DNA of 64,000 nt from Nymphaea colorata (taxonomy: Eukaryota > Streptophyta > Magnoliopsida > Nymphaeales > Nymphaeaceae): contig NC_045150.1 of the NCBI RefSeq assembly GCF_008831285.2, forward strand, positions 14,939,362-15,003,361, given 5' to 3'. Numbering within the stretch: the first letter of the stretch is position 1; each line of letters begins with the position of its first letter. Shown piece by piece: positions 16,854 through 32,261 of the stretch. Below the pieces are notes generated by a model that saw only the letters and a list, made by a program, of their open reading frames with translations, was not told the origin of the DNA and made no database searches. Made by a program: the position numbers and the translations under genes.

Positions 16854-18700
16854 TCAAGGAAGCAGATGTTGCAGAACTGAAGAAGAAAGAGAATCTGGGA
16901 ATGCATCCATGTTGCTTCGGTGCAGCTCTTGGGGGCACTTGCCGAGTCGACGTTTCTCATTTTAGTTCTTTTGTATTGGTCTGTCAGGTCTAGATGCGGT
17001 CCTATGTTCATGATTAGTTTAAAAAGTAATTTCTGTAACGTTCGTTTTCTTCGTAACAATAAGCATTCCTTAAATTTTCACCTCTTTCTGACCCCAAAAA
17101 AAATATTACACCTGCGCGAGATTGGCGTCTGGCCTAGCCTGGCCTCAAACCCGAGCTCGGGCTAGGTTCGGTTAAAATTAATATATATATATATATATAA
17201 TATAATATAATATATAAATATAATTAATTTGTCTATTAATTAATGTGATGATTGCCATATAAATTAATAAAAATAATATTTAAAAAATCTTATCAAAACT
17301 GAACCGGGATTAATCGGGCTCACCCAAGCCGACCTGATGCCTTTTTTTTCAAGTCCGAGCCCGGTCCTATGCCCAAGCTTATACTCTATCTGACAAGCTA
17401 AGTTCCTTGGAGAGAGAAAGATGAAAGAGACAGAAAAAGAGAAGACACTTCGCATCGGTAAACCCTAATGGATCTGACCAAGTAGGGGGGAGGGGGCAGG
17501 TCATTTAATCAGTTTGGATCCAATTTACTAATTGGACTCATTTTGGTATGGTATGTGTAATGGAATTTGACTCCTAGTCCAATATCCAACTAAGATTTGA
17601 CTAAGAGCCCATCCAGATCCAATTCCATATAGAATATCAGAGTTGTTTCCTCATTGTATTGGACGTATCAATTCCGTAGCTCATTGGCCCGTATCGTCAC
17701 CGTATCGGCCCATCTGCGACACAGGCTAAAGAAAGGTCTTCAGTTTTAATTGTTTTGAAGAGAAGCTAAGGTGGTTTGGCATGTGTAGCGGCTGATACGC
17801 TGTTTCGATAAGCAAACCGAGATGCCGCTGCTGCCAATACTGACATTACTTACCGCTTTAAACGATGTTAACTCTCCATATTGTGAAAGCTTAAATGGGT
17901 GAGTGAGGGTCTCATCAAGTGAGACTAAAGCCTCCCTATTCCCCTCATCTTCTAATGGACTTCTTAGTGGTGTCTTGGGTGGCGCTCCATTATGCACTAT
18001 TTACAGATTGGTGCTTTTTTTTTTTGCAACACAAAGGTTGATGTCATGGAAATTGGAAACAAAAACTAACCACCTACCAACTCTCCTCAATAAACAACTC
18101 TTCGGAAATATTGTGAAAGTTTAATTGAATGGTCCAATGTCAAATAACCTAAAAGTGAAGATTTAAAGAAGTCGTTTTCTTCTTAAGAAAAAAGAAGATG
18201 TGAACTAATACTAGGGGAAGAAGATGTTTCATCACCTTTTTATTTTTTTTTTCCCAACTGCCTATTTATATGTTAAACAGATGAGAAACAATTTGAGCCA
18301 TTGATCTTTTACATATTGGTAGTGGTAGTGAAGACAAAAAAGTGTGAACTAATATAGATGAAGAAGATGTTTCATAAACCTTTTTTCTTTTTATTTGACA
18401 TGTCCCTAGGAAAAGAAATCGGCCGCAATATTGTTTTAATTTGAGAAAAGCTTTAGAAAATAAAAAAGTTGTTCGAGTCTTTTTCTAGAATGTTAGCGTA
18501 AAGGTGATCACCACAACTGACCTAATTGGTTCCAAACACAAAAATCGATCTTGGGAAAGTTCTTAATTTGTTTATTCGATAGGACATTTGCAAGGACAAT
18601 GCAATGATTTTAATGTTTTTGCGTAAGTCAAAACATTATAATCCATGAAGATTGATTTATATACACAACTATTTGAAGTTTTTTTTTTTTGTTTGTTTTT
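16854..18700. other. ADH copy 2 3' region and repeat-rich spacer
   Basis: The 3' UTR probably extends to about 17,090. A patch at about 17,110-17,400, with CCCGAGCTCGGG and GAGCCCGG flanking a TA-rich core, looks like an old inverted-repeat element. The rest up to the retrotransposon at about 18,700 shows no gene. Confidence 0.5.
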
Positions 18701-18834
18701 AATCATCTAGGTCATATCCCTACACATTTTAAATTGTGGGAAAAGGTCAGCTGCGAATGGACAAAGAAAAGGTGGAAGCAATTCGAGACTGAAAACCGCC
18801 AACCAATGTACCGTAACTACGTTCTTTTCTCGGT

Positions 18835-20886
18835 TTGGCGAATTACTATCGACGATTCATTGAGGGGTATTCTTTGATAACTGCGCCTCTCACTGATTTG
18901 TTGAAGAAAAACCGAACTTGCGCTTGGGAAGAGCTCGAAGAAGATGCCTTCGACAAGTTGAAGAGGGCCCTGACGCAGGAGCATGTGCTCAGGTTGCCCG
19001 ACCACACAAGGAAATTTGAAGTCCACACGGATGCATCAGATTTTGCCATTGGTGGAGTTTTGATGCAGGAAGGTCATCCAGTTGCCTATGAGAGTCGGAA
19101 GCTGAAAGACGCGGAGCGACGGTACTCCGTGCATGAAAGGGAAATGACGGTCATTATTCATTGTCTTTGCACATGGAGGCATTACTTATTGGGGTCCCAA
19201 TTCGTGGTAAAGACTGATAATGTAGCTACAAGCTACTTCCAGACTCAAAAGAAGTTGAGTCCGAAGCAAGCTCGATGGCAGGAATTCCTTGCAGAATTCG
19301 ATTTTGCCTTGGAATACAAGGCAGAGAAGACAAACGTCGTAGTCGATGCACTGAGTCGGAAGGCGGAGTTGGCAGCTACCCGGACAGCATCATCCGAAGC
19401 GCAACTCGAGGGTGCTCTTCTCGGGCGGATTCGAGAAGGCATGAAGCAGGACCCAGTGGCCAAGCACTTGGTCGAAACAACGGAGGCGGGAAAGACGCGA
19501 CGATTCTGGCTACAAGATAGACTTTTGATGGCAAAGGGCAGACGAGTGTTCGTGCCTAGATGGGGCAATCTCCGACGAGAGTTGCTGAAGGAGTGTCATG
19601 ACTCGTTGTGGGCTGGCCATCTTGGCCAGGAGCGGACACTGGCACTGCTCGAACGTGGCTACTACTGGCCACAGATGCGCGACGACATCGAAGCATATGT
19701 GAAAACATGCTTGATCTGTCAGCAGGACAAGGGAACAAACCAGAAGCCTGCCGGTCTCCTGGAGCCTCTTCCTATTCCAGAACGTCCTTGGGAATGCCTC
19801 TCCATGGACTTCATCGTCAGCTTGCCCAAAGTTGACGGCTTCAGCTCCATCCTTGTGGTTGTGGATAGATTTTCAAAGTATGTCACCTTCATCCCAGCCT
19901 CTAAAGAATGTCCCGCGGAAAAGACGGCCGAGTTGTTCGTGAAGCATATTGTCAAGCATTGGGGCATGCCGAAAAGCATTGTCAGTGATTGGGACGCTCG
20001 CTTCACAGGGAAATTTTGGCGCGAAGTATTTCGTTTGTTGGGTTCGGATTTATTATTCTCAACAAGTTTCCACCCTCAAATGGACGGCCAAACTGAACGA
20101 ATCAACGAATTGTTGGAACAATACCTTCGACATTATGTCAGTGCGAATCAAAAGGATTGAGTGAAATTGTTGGATGTAGCTCAATTTTGCTATAATTTGC
20201 AGAAGAGCGAGTCTTCTGGACATAGTCCATTCGAAATAGCCACTGGACAACAACCGTTGATGCCGCATACCCTTGCAGCCCAAGAAAAGGGAAGACCCAC
20301 TTTTGCCTACCAGTTCGTTCGCGATTGGCAGGAACAGACGGAAATGGCTAAGGCGTTCTTACACAAGGCCGCCAAAAAGATGAAAAAGTTTGCATATCGG
20401 AATCGAAGGCCAATGGAATTCCGAGTGGGTGATCAAGTCCTCGTAAAGCTCTATCCTGATCGCACGGGCATTTTCCGTGGTCGACACAGGTCATTGATCC
20501 GCAAGTATGAGGGACCCTTTACGGTACTGAAGAGAATCGGAAAGCTAGCCTACAAGCTAGACTTGCCGTCAGACTTTAAGGTGCATTCAGTGTTCCATGT
20601 TTGTAACCTGAAGCCCTTCTATGTCGATGAGGAAGACCCCGAGCGAAGCGTTCCAGAACGAGACCCGATCCTGCAGCGAGCCCCGCCGACCAAGCGAGCG
20701 GCGGACCGTCAGATGGAAGAGATTCTTCGGCACAAGACAAACTATTTGGGGGAGCCGAAGAAGTACCAAGTGAAGTGGATAGGCGAACACAACCCCACCT
20801 GGGAATATGCATTCCGCATGAAGCAGCGCTACCCGCTGGAAGTCAAGGCCTATCATGAAACTGCTGGCGCCAAGGACGGCGCATAA
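18835..20886 (+). pseudogene. Gypsy pol remnant: RNase H, integrase, chromodomain
   Basis: Two open stretches in the same frame (18,835-20,160 and 20,161-20,886) are split only by the TGA at 20,158-20,160. Upstream, the frame continues to about 18,741 but is broken by TGA and TAA. The second stretch holds the end of the integrase and the chromodomain, which in this family steers insertion to particular chromatin. This is a defective element copy, not a host gene. Confidence 0.9.
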
Positions 20887-20902
20887 CTTGAAGGGGGGAG
20901 CC

Positions 20903-21312
20903 TGTTCCCCTGTGTCTGGGAGTCTGTAGAGTCCTTTGCTTTGTTTTGCATTGTGCTTCCTTTGCTTATGTTGAGTCATTTGCTTATGCATGTTTACTTG
21001 TAAGGGAGTACCCTCCCACCGGTCTAAGTGTCAAGTATTGGGATTTCTTGTTTTGGGTGGTCGACATGGGAATCCTGTAAGCGGCCTCGACCATCCAACA
21101 TAAGTAAAGTCGAGATCATTCTCCTTACTTATCTTTCTCGTGATGTACTAATTTTCCAAGCGAATACATTGCGAGATTTCTTTATTCACAAGCATTCTTT
21201 ATACACTTGTTTTCTCAAACTACTTTTGCGCCCCGTTCGGTGGTTTGAAGGCTTTGCGGCAATCAGGTTCTTGTTGCGCTGCACGGGCCGAAGTTGTCAG
21301 TCCGTGACAACA
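20903..21312 (+). repeat. 3' LTR of the gypsy element
   Basis: It starts with TG directly after a purine-rich tract and ends near GTGACAACA. No second copy occurs upstream, in line with 5' truncation. Both ends are approximate because there is no partner LTR. Confidence 0.55.
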
Positions 21313-21726
21313 ACATTGAATGATTTAAACTTTTGAAACTTTAGTAAGTCAAAATCTAACATGAAAATATATAAAAATTGGCAGAACCATGACTTGATGA
21401 TATCCATATGATTATTGGGTAAGAGGAATATTCTAGTATAAGTGAGAGCCATAATCCTTTTTGAGGGCTATGTTAGTGCTTGGTGTTGGACTCCCAATGC
21501 ATGTCAATGAGTACTATTTTTCGTACTTATTTATACAAACAGAATTGATGCTCTGCCACTTGAACCAATGATCTAAGTAGACAAGTAAGCTTTTGACCGT
21601 TAAATTTGGTTGGCGCCATTAGAAGTAAAAAAAAAGAATGATTTGAAGTTTACTAAATTGAATTGGGCATTGATCTAAATTACATCCTTCTTGGTGAGAA
21701 GGAGGAGTATTTTATCCTACTGCCAA

Positions 21727-22300
21727 TAGGGGTGAACAACAAGTCGAGCTATTGGAGCTCGACTAGTTAAAACTCGGCTCATGAACGAGTTCGAGCCGAG
21801 TCATTTACTTAATGAGTCGAGTTCGAGTTCATGAATCGACTCGTTTAAATAATTGAGTTGAGTTCAACCTCAACACCCAACTGCCGAGTCGAGCTCGAGC
21901 CTTAATCGAATTTGTTAAGCATTAATCAAGTCGATATATTCAAATTAGTTTACAAGTTTGTTGAGCCTTAATCAAGTCGAGTTCAAGTTCAACACGTAAC
22001 GATGAATATCAATTCTATTCAAATGAGTTCGTCAAGCTTTAATCAAGTCGAGCTTGAGCTTCAAACGAGTTTGTCAAACCTTAATCGAGTTGAGCTCGAG
22101 CTCAACACGTAACAGTGAATATCAATTCTATTCAAACGAGTTTATCGAGCTTTAATCGAGTCGAGTTGGAACTCAATACGTAACTACCGAGTCGAGCTCA
22201 AGCTGCTTCTATCGAGCTATTCTTGAGCTCGATGTTTCATTAGTTGAACTGAGCTTGAGCTGACTGAACTGGGGCTCGACTCGGCTCATATTAACCCTTA
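21727..22300. mobile_element. hAT-like non-autonomous element A, GAGCTCGA-rich
   Basis: Starts TAGGGGTGAACA and ends with the inverted partner TTAACCCTTA. It is flanked by 8-bp target duplications ACTGCCAA (21,719-21,726) and ACAGCCAA (22,301-22,308), matching 7 of 8. The interior is a dense series of GAGCTCGA/TCGAGCT motifs and GAGTTCGAG variants. There is no transposase ORF. Confidence 0.7.
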
Positions 22301-22308
22301 ACAGCCAA

Positions 22309-23714
22309 GAGGAAAGTCGAAACTCCCATCTAATCCCATGTCTCCCTTGGGAACAAGGCCTGAGCATTGTGCCTTTCTATGTTGAACGGCAACATATTTT
22401 TAATCATAGAAAACATGATACAATTAAACATGCAGTTTCCATATTTGGTGATTAGTGTTGGTGATAATGATTAAATGCTAGACATAATCATATTATTTTG
22501 TCTAAAGTAATGGTAATGAACATAATGTTCATTCTCTTATAATGGTGTCAGTTGCAGCATTATGTTTCAAAATTTGTGGAAAAGAACTCTCCAATAAGAG
22601 AGTGACACCCAAAACATAACTTCTTGTGAATATTCTGGGCATGAGCTTTTCTTAAACATAATATCAATGTAGTCCAAATGTTAAACAAATGCTGTTTTAG
22701 AGACAAAATCAATTTTTTGCCTTTAAAATGATGCCTCTTAGAGTGTCATCCTATTAATTATTTGATCTTCCTTTATTTAAAAATAACACAGGTACCTTAA
22801 AGTTTGTGAAAATAAATTTTTTCTTTATTATTATACATACAATATAGAGGAATAGGGTAGTGTAGTGACAACACTAGTATTCAACTATGGTTTAAGGATG
22901 TTAATGCATTCGATTTGAATCTGATATATCTGACTAAATCATTCAAAAAAAAAAGGATATGAAAAGAATAATAATAGTAGCTGATTACTTTGATAGAATT
23001 CAGATTTAAGAAATAACATCCGATCATACTCGAATTTAGATTCAAATATACATGAATGTATGGTCGAATTCATATTATGTTTAAATCAGATTTAGTTTTA
23101 AATAAATACTTCATACCCAATGCTCTTGTATATTGAAAATTGATTAGATTCGATTCAGATATAAATATGAAAATTGGATTTGGATCAGAACCAAATTGTA
23201 AAATTGGATTTTGAATTCGGATTCAGATATGAATATATTCGGAAAAACATATATAGGTAAGAAAAGTTAAGATTCTGACGTTCAATCGGATTTAGATTGA
23301 GATTCGATGTTATGTATATTCCATTAATTTAGATTGGGATTTAATTTCACACAAGTACCTTGAATTGAATGTTCATTTCTTTTGAAGTTGGTTCTTAAAA
23401 TATTATAATATATGCATGATTTATTGTGTACTTAAAAGTCAAATTCAAATGCAAAGGACCTAATTATCTTTGGATTTTAAATTAAAAAAAGTAGATTCAG
23501 ATATTCTCTTTTTACCCCTCTCAAAAGTTTGAAAGACCTGATTAGGTTTATAGTAGACCCTTCAATTCAATTTATAGCATTTCATTAGAATAACATCCAA
23601 TTCAAATCAAATTTGTCAACAGCCCTAACCATTTCACTTAATGATTGAGCCCTCAAATTTTGAGCGTAAGTTATGAGATGATCTTAAACATGAAGTGGAG
23701 AGAAAAGCTAGTGG
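22309..23714. other. Non-genic spacer with GAATTC/GATTCAGAT-rich remnant
   Basis: At about 22,905-23,625 the DNA is built from variants of GATTTGAATCTGATAT and GATTCAGATATGAAT. Similar sequence occurs at about 28,030-28,650. It looks like an old repeat family whose ends I cannot fix. No gene is seen. Confidence 0.4.
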
Positions 23715-23722
23715 TCAGCAGT

Positions 23723-24239
23723 TAGGGTGAACACGAGTTGAATCGAGCCCGAGTTGTGTCAGCTAGAGCTCGACTTGACTAATAAAACTTCAATCTCAAC
23801 TCGGCTCAAGCTCGATAATAGCTCAATGGAAGCAACTCAATAATAATTCAACTCAGTAGTTATGTGTTGAGCTTGAGCTCGACTTGATTAAAGTTCGACA
23901 AACTCGTTTCAATAAAATTGATATTCATCGTTATATGCTGAACTCGAACTCGACTCGATTAAGGCTCAACAAACTCATTTAATATAATTGATATTCATCC
24001 TTACGTGTTGAGCTTGAGCTCGACATTAAGGCTTTACAAACTTGTAAACTCGATTGAATATATTGATTTGATTAATACTCGATAAACTCAATTAAAGTTT
24101 GATCTAGACTCAGCACTTATGTGTTGAACTAGAACTAAATTCAATTATTTAAACAAGTCGACTCATGAACTAAGCTCTATTCGTTAAACAAATGACTCTC
24201 GAACGGCCGAGCGTTAGTTGAACTCCGTGTTCACCCCTA
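23723..24239. mobile_element. hAT-like non-autonomous element B, GAGCTCGA-rich
   Basis: Ends are TAGGGTGAACACGAG and the inverted CCGTGTTCACCCCTA. Flanks TCAGCAGT (23,715-23,722) and CCCGCGGT (24,240-24,247) match 5 of 8, so the target duplication is weak or decayed. The interior has the same motif series as element A, largely in the opposite order. It ends about 450 bp upstream of the ADH copy 3 TATA box. Confidence 0.65.
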
Positions 24240-24440
24240 CCCGCGGTAATAATTAGTTTACGTCAAAAAGTAACAGGGGACGCGCATTCTAGTCTGTAGA
24301 TTACCATTCATGAATTTATCTTAAATTATAGTGTGCCATGCTCCGCCCACATTGCACAGGAGTCGGTGATTCAGCTTTCCTTCAAAAAAAGCCGAACAGA
24401 GAACGTGTCACTGCAACCTTGTCGTCCCATGGCAGTCGCC

Positions 24441-24695
24441 GGTTTTCGAGTGTCGACCTCAATCTCTCTCTCGGTTTTTATGTTGCCACTGTGGAAGGTG
24501 AAAACCATGAGCCTGATTTTTGTTGGCTCAAACGGTGGCGCCGCTTGAATGTCTCTCTCTGTCCTGTTTGCGTTGGAAAGCAAATTTCAGAGACCAGTGA
24601 GAGCAAATGCCGCAGTATCCCGGCCATCCCTAGGGCTTTTCTCTCAACGCGTCCTCTCCTGGTCTGCACCATACCCTGTCTTGAAGCTATAAATA
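24441..24695 (+). promoter_or_regulatory. Promoter of ADH copy 3
   Basis: TATAAATA is at 24,688-24,695, 134 bp upstream of the ATG. GT-type motifs (GGTTTT at 24,441-24,446, GGTTTTTA nearby, and an AAAACC) lie upstream, but the paired arrangement of copies 1 and 2 is not conserved. Confidence 0.5.
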
Positions 24696-24828
24696 GCCAT
24701 GGTGGCCTCCTCTTTGTTCGTCGAGGAAGCGGCTGTCCCTGGTGGCAATCTCGAAGGGTTCTCCTTAGATCTTTCCCTCTCCCTCGTTTCACTTCTGCTG
24801 GGTTCTTTCCGTTTTGGCGTTGAAGATA

Positions 24829-27462
<2,634 letters not shown>

Positions 27463-27660
27463 GCGTAGAGAGACTGTCTGATGATGCAATTTGAAGATGA
27501 TAAGTGAAAGGACCGTTGCTAGGACACCTTTTGCATGACACGGAAAACTTTTTCAGTTTTTCTTTCTTCTTTTGTTGGTTCTCTCGTATGTCTGATGAAA
27601 TTAATTTCTGTATGATGTGGCCAGATGAAAGAAACTTTTTGTTTTCAGTTTTTTTATCAT

Positions 27661-27666
27661 AATAAA
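27661..27666 (+). terminator. AATAAA polyadenylation signal of ADH copy 3
   Basis: AATAAA lies 199 bp after the stop codon in a T-rich 3' region. Confidence 0.5.
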
Positions 27667-27682
27667 CACAGAATTCAGCAAC

Positions 27683-27777
27683 TTTTTGCGAGTCCATCTT
27701 GTTGGTATGGATTGCTGTGGTATGGGGAGCTTCTTGTGAGTCCATTTTGTTGGTATGGATTGCTATGAAATAGGGAG
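27683..27777. repeat. About 47-bp tandem duplication after ADH copy 3
   Basis: Two adjoining copies (27,683-27,729 and 27,730-27,777) share GAGTCCAT, TTGTTGGTATGGATTGCT and a purine-rich end, with a few differences. It lies at or just past the end of the 3' UTR. Confidence 0.75.
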
Positions 27778-29038
27778 AAACTCTTGATCTTTTCTGTTGA
27801 ATCTTCTGTTCTGAAACGAGAGTAGCATCAAGTTTGAGTAAATTACAACTTAAAGAGGTAGGGACTTTGAGCGCTGGTCTGACAGGAAGCAAAGCAACCC
27901 ATATCAAGCAGGATTTCTTCCAGTCAGACGACACTCAAGTGCTTTTAAAGATTAAAATGAGTCACAAATTTCTTTGCGAAAAAACTGAGGTTTAGCAATC
28001 TTTATCGAATCTTTAAGATGTTGCGTTTTTATTTTTTAATAACTGGGTCGAATTTTTATCCAATCTCAGATGGGTATTGTAACATATGAATCTGCATATC
28101 CAAAATGAATCTAATTAGTAATCAAATTCAATTTTCTTTACTACTCATATTCAAAATTGGATCGGTAAATGCATTTATCTGACGCATTTACATCTCTACT
28201 TTGAATAGAGCAATTTCTTGCTCCAATGTAACTACTTCATGTAACTGCCAAATTTTGGATTAATGAAACCAACAGCTGACTGTATGTTTTGGGAATCTGT
28301 TCTTGTTATCATTAAAAATTTAAAATTTGAATTTTTTTCTGCTTAGATCTTGAAATCTACACAGTGAGTTACTAGTTCTTCTTACTTCCTGAGACAAGGG
28401 GTGGCAACTATCTATACTATGTACAAAATTCTAATCAGAAGTTACAATGCAAATAAAATCTGAATCCAAATTTTAATTATGCAGATTCTGATCAGAATTT
28501 ACACTGCAAAACCAATCTGAATCCAAATTTTAATTCTACTTTTAAGCCGAACTCAAAACAGATTAAGAATAGTGAACATATGATATTTATTTGAAACTAG
28601 ATGCAATCTCAATCCTAATCTGATTTAAGCGGTTCGGTCAGATATTAGATCTACATATGGAATTCCAATATGAGGGTGTTTGATTGGGGAACGTCAATTC
28701 CCACATTTTAAAAACGAGATCTTGGCATAAAAATTCAGAACATTTCACACCATCTTAGAACAACAATTCCCGAAAAAAATTGGACCGCCAGGAGTTTCAG
28801 TTTTACAATATAGTGTGCAAAATTCCACAAAAGATATGCAGAATTAAGGCAAAACAGGTGAGAAAAATACAAAGCAAGTGAATGGTACAACTTAGACAAT
28901 TAATGTGAAAAAGTAATTTGCAAAATTATAAAATTAATATATATTTTTAAAAAACCGTGTCCAAGTGTGCCACTATACTCGCATGTGGGTGTCTGTGCGT
29001 CACCATATCGACACGGTTCGGTTGATAGATCAGGTTTG
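27778..29038. other. Non-genic spacer downstream of the ADH array
   Basis: AT-rich. It holds GAATCCAAATTTTAATT-type repeats (about 28,450-28,650) related to those at 22,905-23,625. No gene is recognised. Confidence 0.4.
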
Positions 29039-29257
29039 ATCCTTGATTTGAACACAAACTTTCTTGATTCAATCCAACAAAGGTAAACTTAAAATTTTCC
29101 AGAAAACATTGTTCTTTAAATGTATATTAACAAATAACAATTATCAGTTAATCCTTGATTTGAACACAAACTTTCTTGATTCAATCCAACAAAGGTAAAC
29201 TTAAAATTTTCCAGAAAACATTGTTCTTTAAATGTATATTAACAAATAACAATTATC
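29039..29257. repeat. 107-bp exact direct duplication
   Basis: 29,039-29,145 and 29,151-29,257 appear identical, separated by AGTTA. Identity over 107 bp points to a very recent duplication or an assembly effect. Confidence 0.92.
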
Positions 29258-29261
29258 TAGG

Positions 29262-29712
29262 TAGGCGTGAACATAAGCCTTATCAGTAGGTAGGTGTGAA
29301 CATAAGCCGAGTCGGGCCCGAGTTCAGTCAACTCAACTCGGCTCGAGCTCGAGGATAGCTCGATGGAAGAAACTCGAGCTCGACTCAGCATTTACTTATT
29401 GAGCTCGAGTTTGACTCGATTAAGGCTCGACAAACTCGTTTAAATAGAATTGATATTCATCGTTACAGGTAGAGCTCAAACTCGATTCGATTAAGACTCG
29501 ATAAACTCGTAAACTTGTTTGAATATATCAACTTGATGAAGGCTCGACAAACTCTACTAAAGATCGAGCTTGACTCGGCAGTTATCTATTGAGTTCGAAC
29601 TCAACTAGATTATTTGAACGAATTGTGTATAAACTTGAGCTCGACTCTTTAAGCAAATGACTCGACGTGAACTCATTTAGGAGTGAGCTTTAACGAGTGT
29701 TGTTCACCGCTA
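29262..29712. mobile_element. hAT-like non-autonomous element C, GAGCTCGA-rich
   Basis: It starts TAGGTGTGAACATAAGCC at 29,291; a short duplicate of the same end stands at 29,262. It ends GTTGTTCACCGCTA at 29,712. Its interior is the same GAGCTCGA series as elements A and B. No clear 8-bp target duplication is visible, perhaps because the left end is duplicated. Confidence 0.6.
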
Positions 29713-32253
29713 CATAGGAGGAGAGTCAAGGGGCCGCCTAAAGCCATGGCCCCACCCCAGCTAATAAAAAATAAATAAATAAATAAATTGAAAAATCTTT
29801 AGTTTGGCCATGTAATATTTGGATCCGGGTTTAGTTTGAGATCCAACCCACAAAACCGAGCCGCACCTTTCGTTTTTGCCCTATTTCGAAAACTGGTTTT
29901 CTAAAAAAACGCAGGGTGCGCCGCTGCTGCGCTGCAGGATGAGAGTGCGAGGGAGAGAACGAGAGACAAAGATAGGGAGATAGAGAATGAAAGAGTGAGA
30001 AAAGGAGCACGAGAGAGCAGGGCTGCAGGAAGGAGGTCGGAAGAGAAGAGGAGACAGAAGGACGTGAGGAAGAAGAAGGACAAAGCAGCAGTGGGTAAAA
30101 TCGTTTGAAATTTTTTTGTCTTTTGATTTTTAATTTTTTTTGGATTAATGGTTTAGACGATTAGCTTGCCATTGGAATTATGGGATTCGAGCTTTTAATA
30201 ACTCATAGCATGAGATTTACCGGGACTCCGGCGGATGAGTTTCCTGCTTGACGGTTGGACTGTTATTATATGTGCTGCTATCTACTTCATTATTGAGCAG
30301 CGGAGTTGTCAATCTATTTCCGTTCTCTATCAAGTGACCCTTATTCTTTTCAATTTGAACACTATTCGCTTCCCTGTACGCGGTCCTGTTGCAGCCACTT
30401 CAACTCTGGTTCTTAATTCTTATTGTGTGGCACTTATTAACATCCAGTCTGTACATGCCCTTTTTCTATTTCTGATTCTTTCTTATTTCATTCTCCTGTT
30501 CGGGGAATTATTATTTTTTCAAAATTGTATGAACATTTGTTGGACTTGCTTCTCTTTCTCTGCATTTTGATCAGATGCATGCAATCAGGTGTCTGGAACT
30601 AGCGAACGTAGGCAACAGTAAGGAACTTGCCGCCAAAGGGGCCATAACATGAACTTTTTCCCATTTTATCAGGCAAGCAAATAACATTGCAACATGCACA
30701 AACTTTAAAAGATGTTTTTGATGGAAATTTTTTGGTGCAAAAATTTGAAAACACAATTTAAAATAAGTTAAACAAATACCAACCTGTTATCAATATGAGT
30801 CGATCGATACAAAATATGAAAAATAGTACATTTTACATAGTTTTTTTTTTCGTGCATACAGCAAGTCTATCAAATATAATCTGTAGAAGGTAATACTGAA
30901 AAAAAATGTTGTCGTTGTTTTGTCTAAACTAAGTAAAAATAGTTTCTTTTAATCAAAATTAACCATAACAGTTTCAAAGCAGATTATTTGATCTGCCCTT
31001 GTATGTACTTGTAATGGTGAAACATTGGCATAACACCCAAATCACCCTCTTTCAATTTTATTTGTTAGTATTTAATTTAATCATTTTTTTAAGTTCATCC
31101 ACAAAATTAAGAACCTAATTTTTTCATTTTTTTCTCTTTATAAGGACATACTTTTTCTTTGCTTTTTCTGTGCGACCCCCATTTTTAAGAGAAAGAAATG
31201 TTGCATGTTTGTTTCCGGAAGGGTTTAACGTCCAGTTTTGTTAAGTTCGCACGCTTCACAATTCGAAGCACATCAGGACAACGCCTCGATGCACTTACAT
31301 GATGCGCAATCTAGCATGATGCGTGAGTGATGCCATGCTGAAGCACTTTCTTTCTTTTTCTTAAAAAAAATTGTTTTAAGAATTCTGTTAAAAATATATT
31401 TTTTATTTTAAATTATTTTTTCGTTACTTTTGAACGAATGATCAGATATGTTTTATTTCCAATGAATGGCCGAATTAGCTGCTGTTTTATTTCTGTTTTT
31501 GATATGATCAGATATGTTTTTGTTGGTTCTTAGACCAATACGATGTTGATTGGATGGAACTTGAGTTTCATTAGATTTTGGTATGGATTTAGGATCTCTT
31601 ATTATGATTGGCGTCAAATTAGATTAGGATCTTTATTGTTATTTGTTTGCTTTCTTTGATGTTGTGTGTAATTTAATTAATTGAATATGTTTTGCATCTT
31701 TAATTGATGGTTGCTTCATTCACAGTTAAGGAGAAGTCTGTGAAGAACTGCTTGTTCAGTGCACATGAAACTTGTTCCCTTCAAATGCTAGATCATGTGT
31801 ATGTTTTGTGGGTCTATACATGAACCTTTGCATATGCTTAATCGGCATATGGCATCTGGACTTGGTTCCATCGGCATATGGCATCTGGAGCATTCTTTTC
31901 TGTTCCGAAAATGAACTTTGAATACAGGAAGACTTAATCTTGTGAAGGCTTAAGAAGTAATCTTGCCAATGATGTATAAACTAGCATTTGTTACCTTGTT
32001 GTTATGTGCTTGGTTCTCAATAAGTGGTTAACAGGTTATTTGGGCTCTAGAGGGCAGTATGACCTATCTAATTTCAGAGTTCGATTCTATCCAGACGAAC
32101 TACACTATATTTTAGTTTATATAAGATTTTTTTTTTCTTGTGGACATTAATATCCTGACGCATTTCATATACTTCTTTTTTACTACACTTTTTTTAGTAC
32201 ATGATGTGTGCTCTATATTTCATTTGTCTATGCTGCATAGATATGCCTGAATA
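29713..32253. other. Non-genic stretch with GA-rich patch
   Basis: 29,935-30,095 is GA-rich and leader-like. A short patch near 29,730-29,825 resembles the CAGGGGC MITE family (GGGGCCGCC ... GGCCCCACCCC). The stretch is otherwise AT-rich. Open frames here (for example 30,235-30,570) are hydrophobic translations without a recognisable domain. Confidence 0.4.
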
Positions 32254-32261
32254 TATGGGAT

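Larger units (their letters stand above)
18705..21312 (+). mobile_element. 5'-truncated Ty3/gypsy chromovirus with 3' LTR
   Basis: Order: end of reverse transcriptase ([14 protein letters not shown]), RNase H ([13 protein letters not shown]), integrase zinc finger ([12 protein letters not shown]), integrase core ([19 protein letters not shown]), then a C-terminal chromodomain (EEILRHK ... YQVKWIGEHNPTWE), which marks a chromovirus. A polypurine tract at about 20,892-20,900 and a single LTR (about 20,903-21,312) follow. Protease, gag and the 5' LTR are absent. In-frame stops occur in the RT end (two, about 18,790-18,816) and in the integrase (TGA 20,158-20,160, at a position normally Trp). Confidence 0.92.

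Noticed and set aside
30235-30570. Hydrophobic 111-codon plus-strand frame
   Set aside because: No signal-peptide and domain pattern, no splice context and no recognisable family; AT-rich codons suggest chance.
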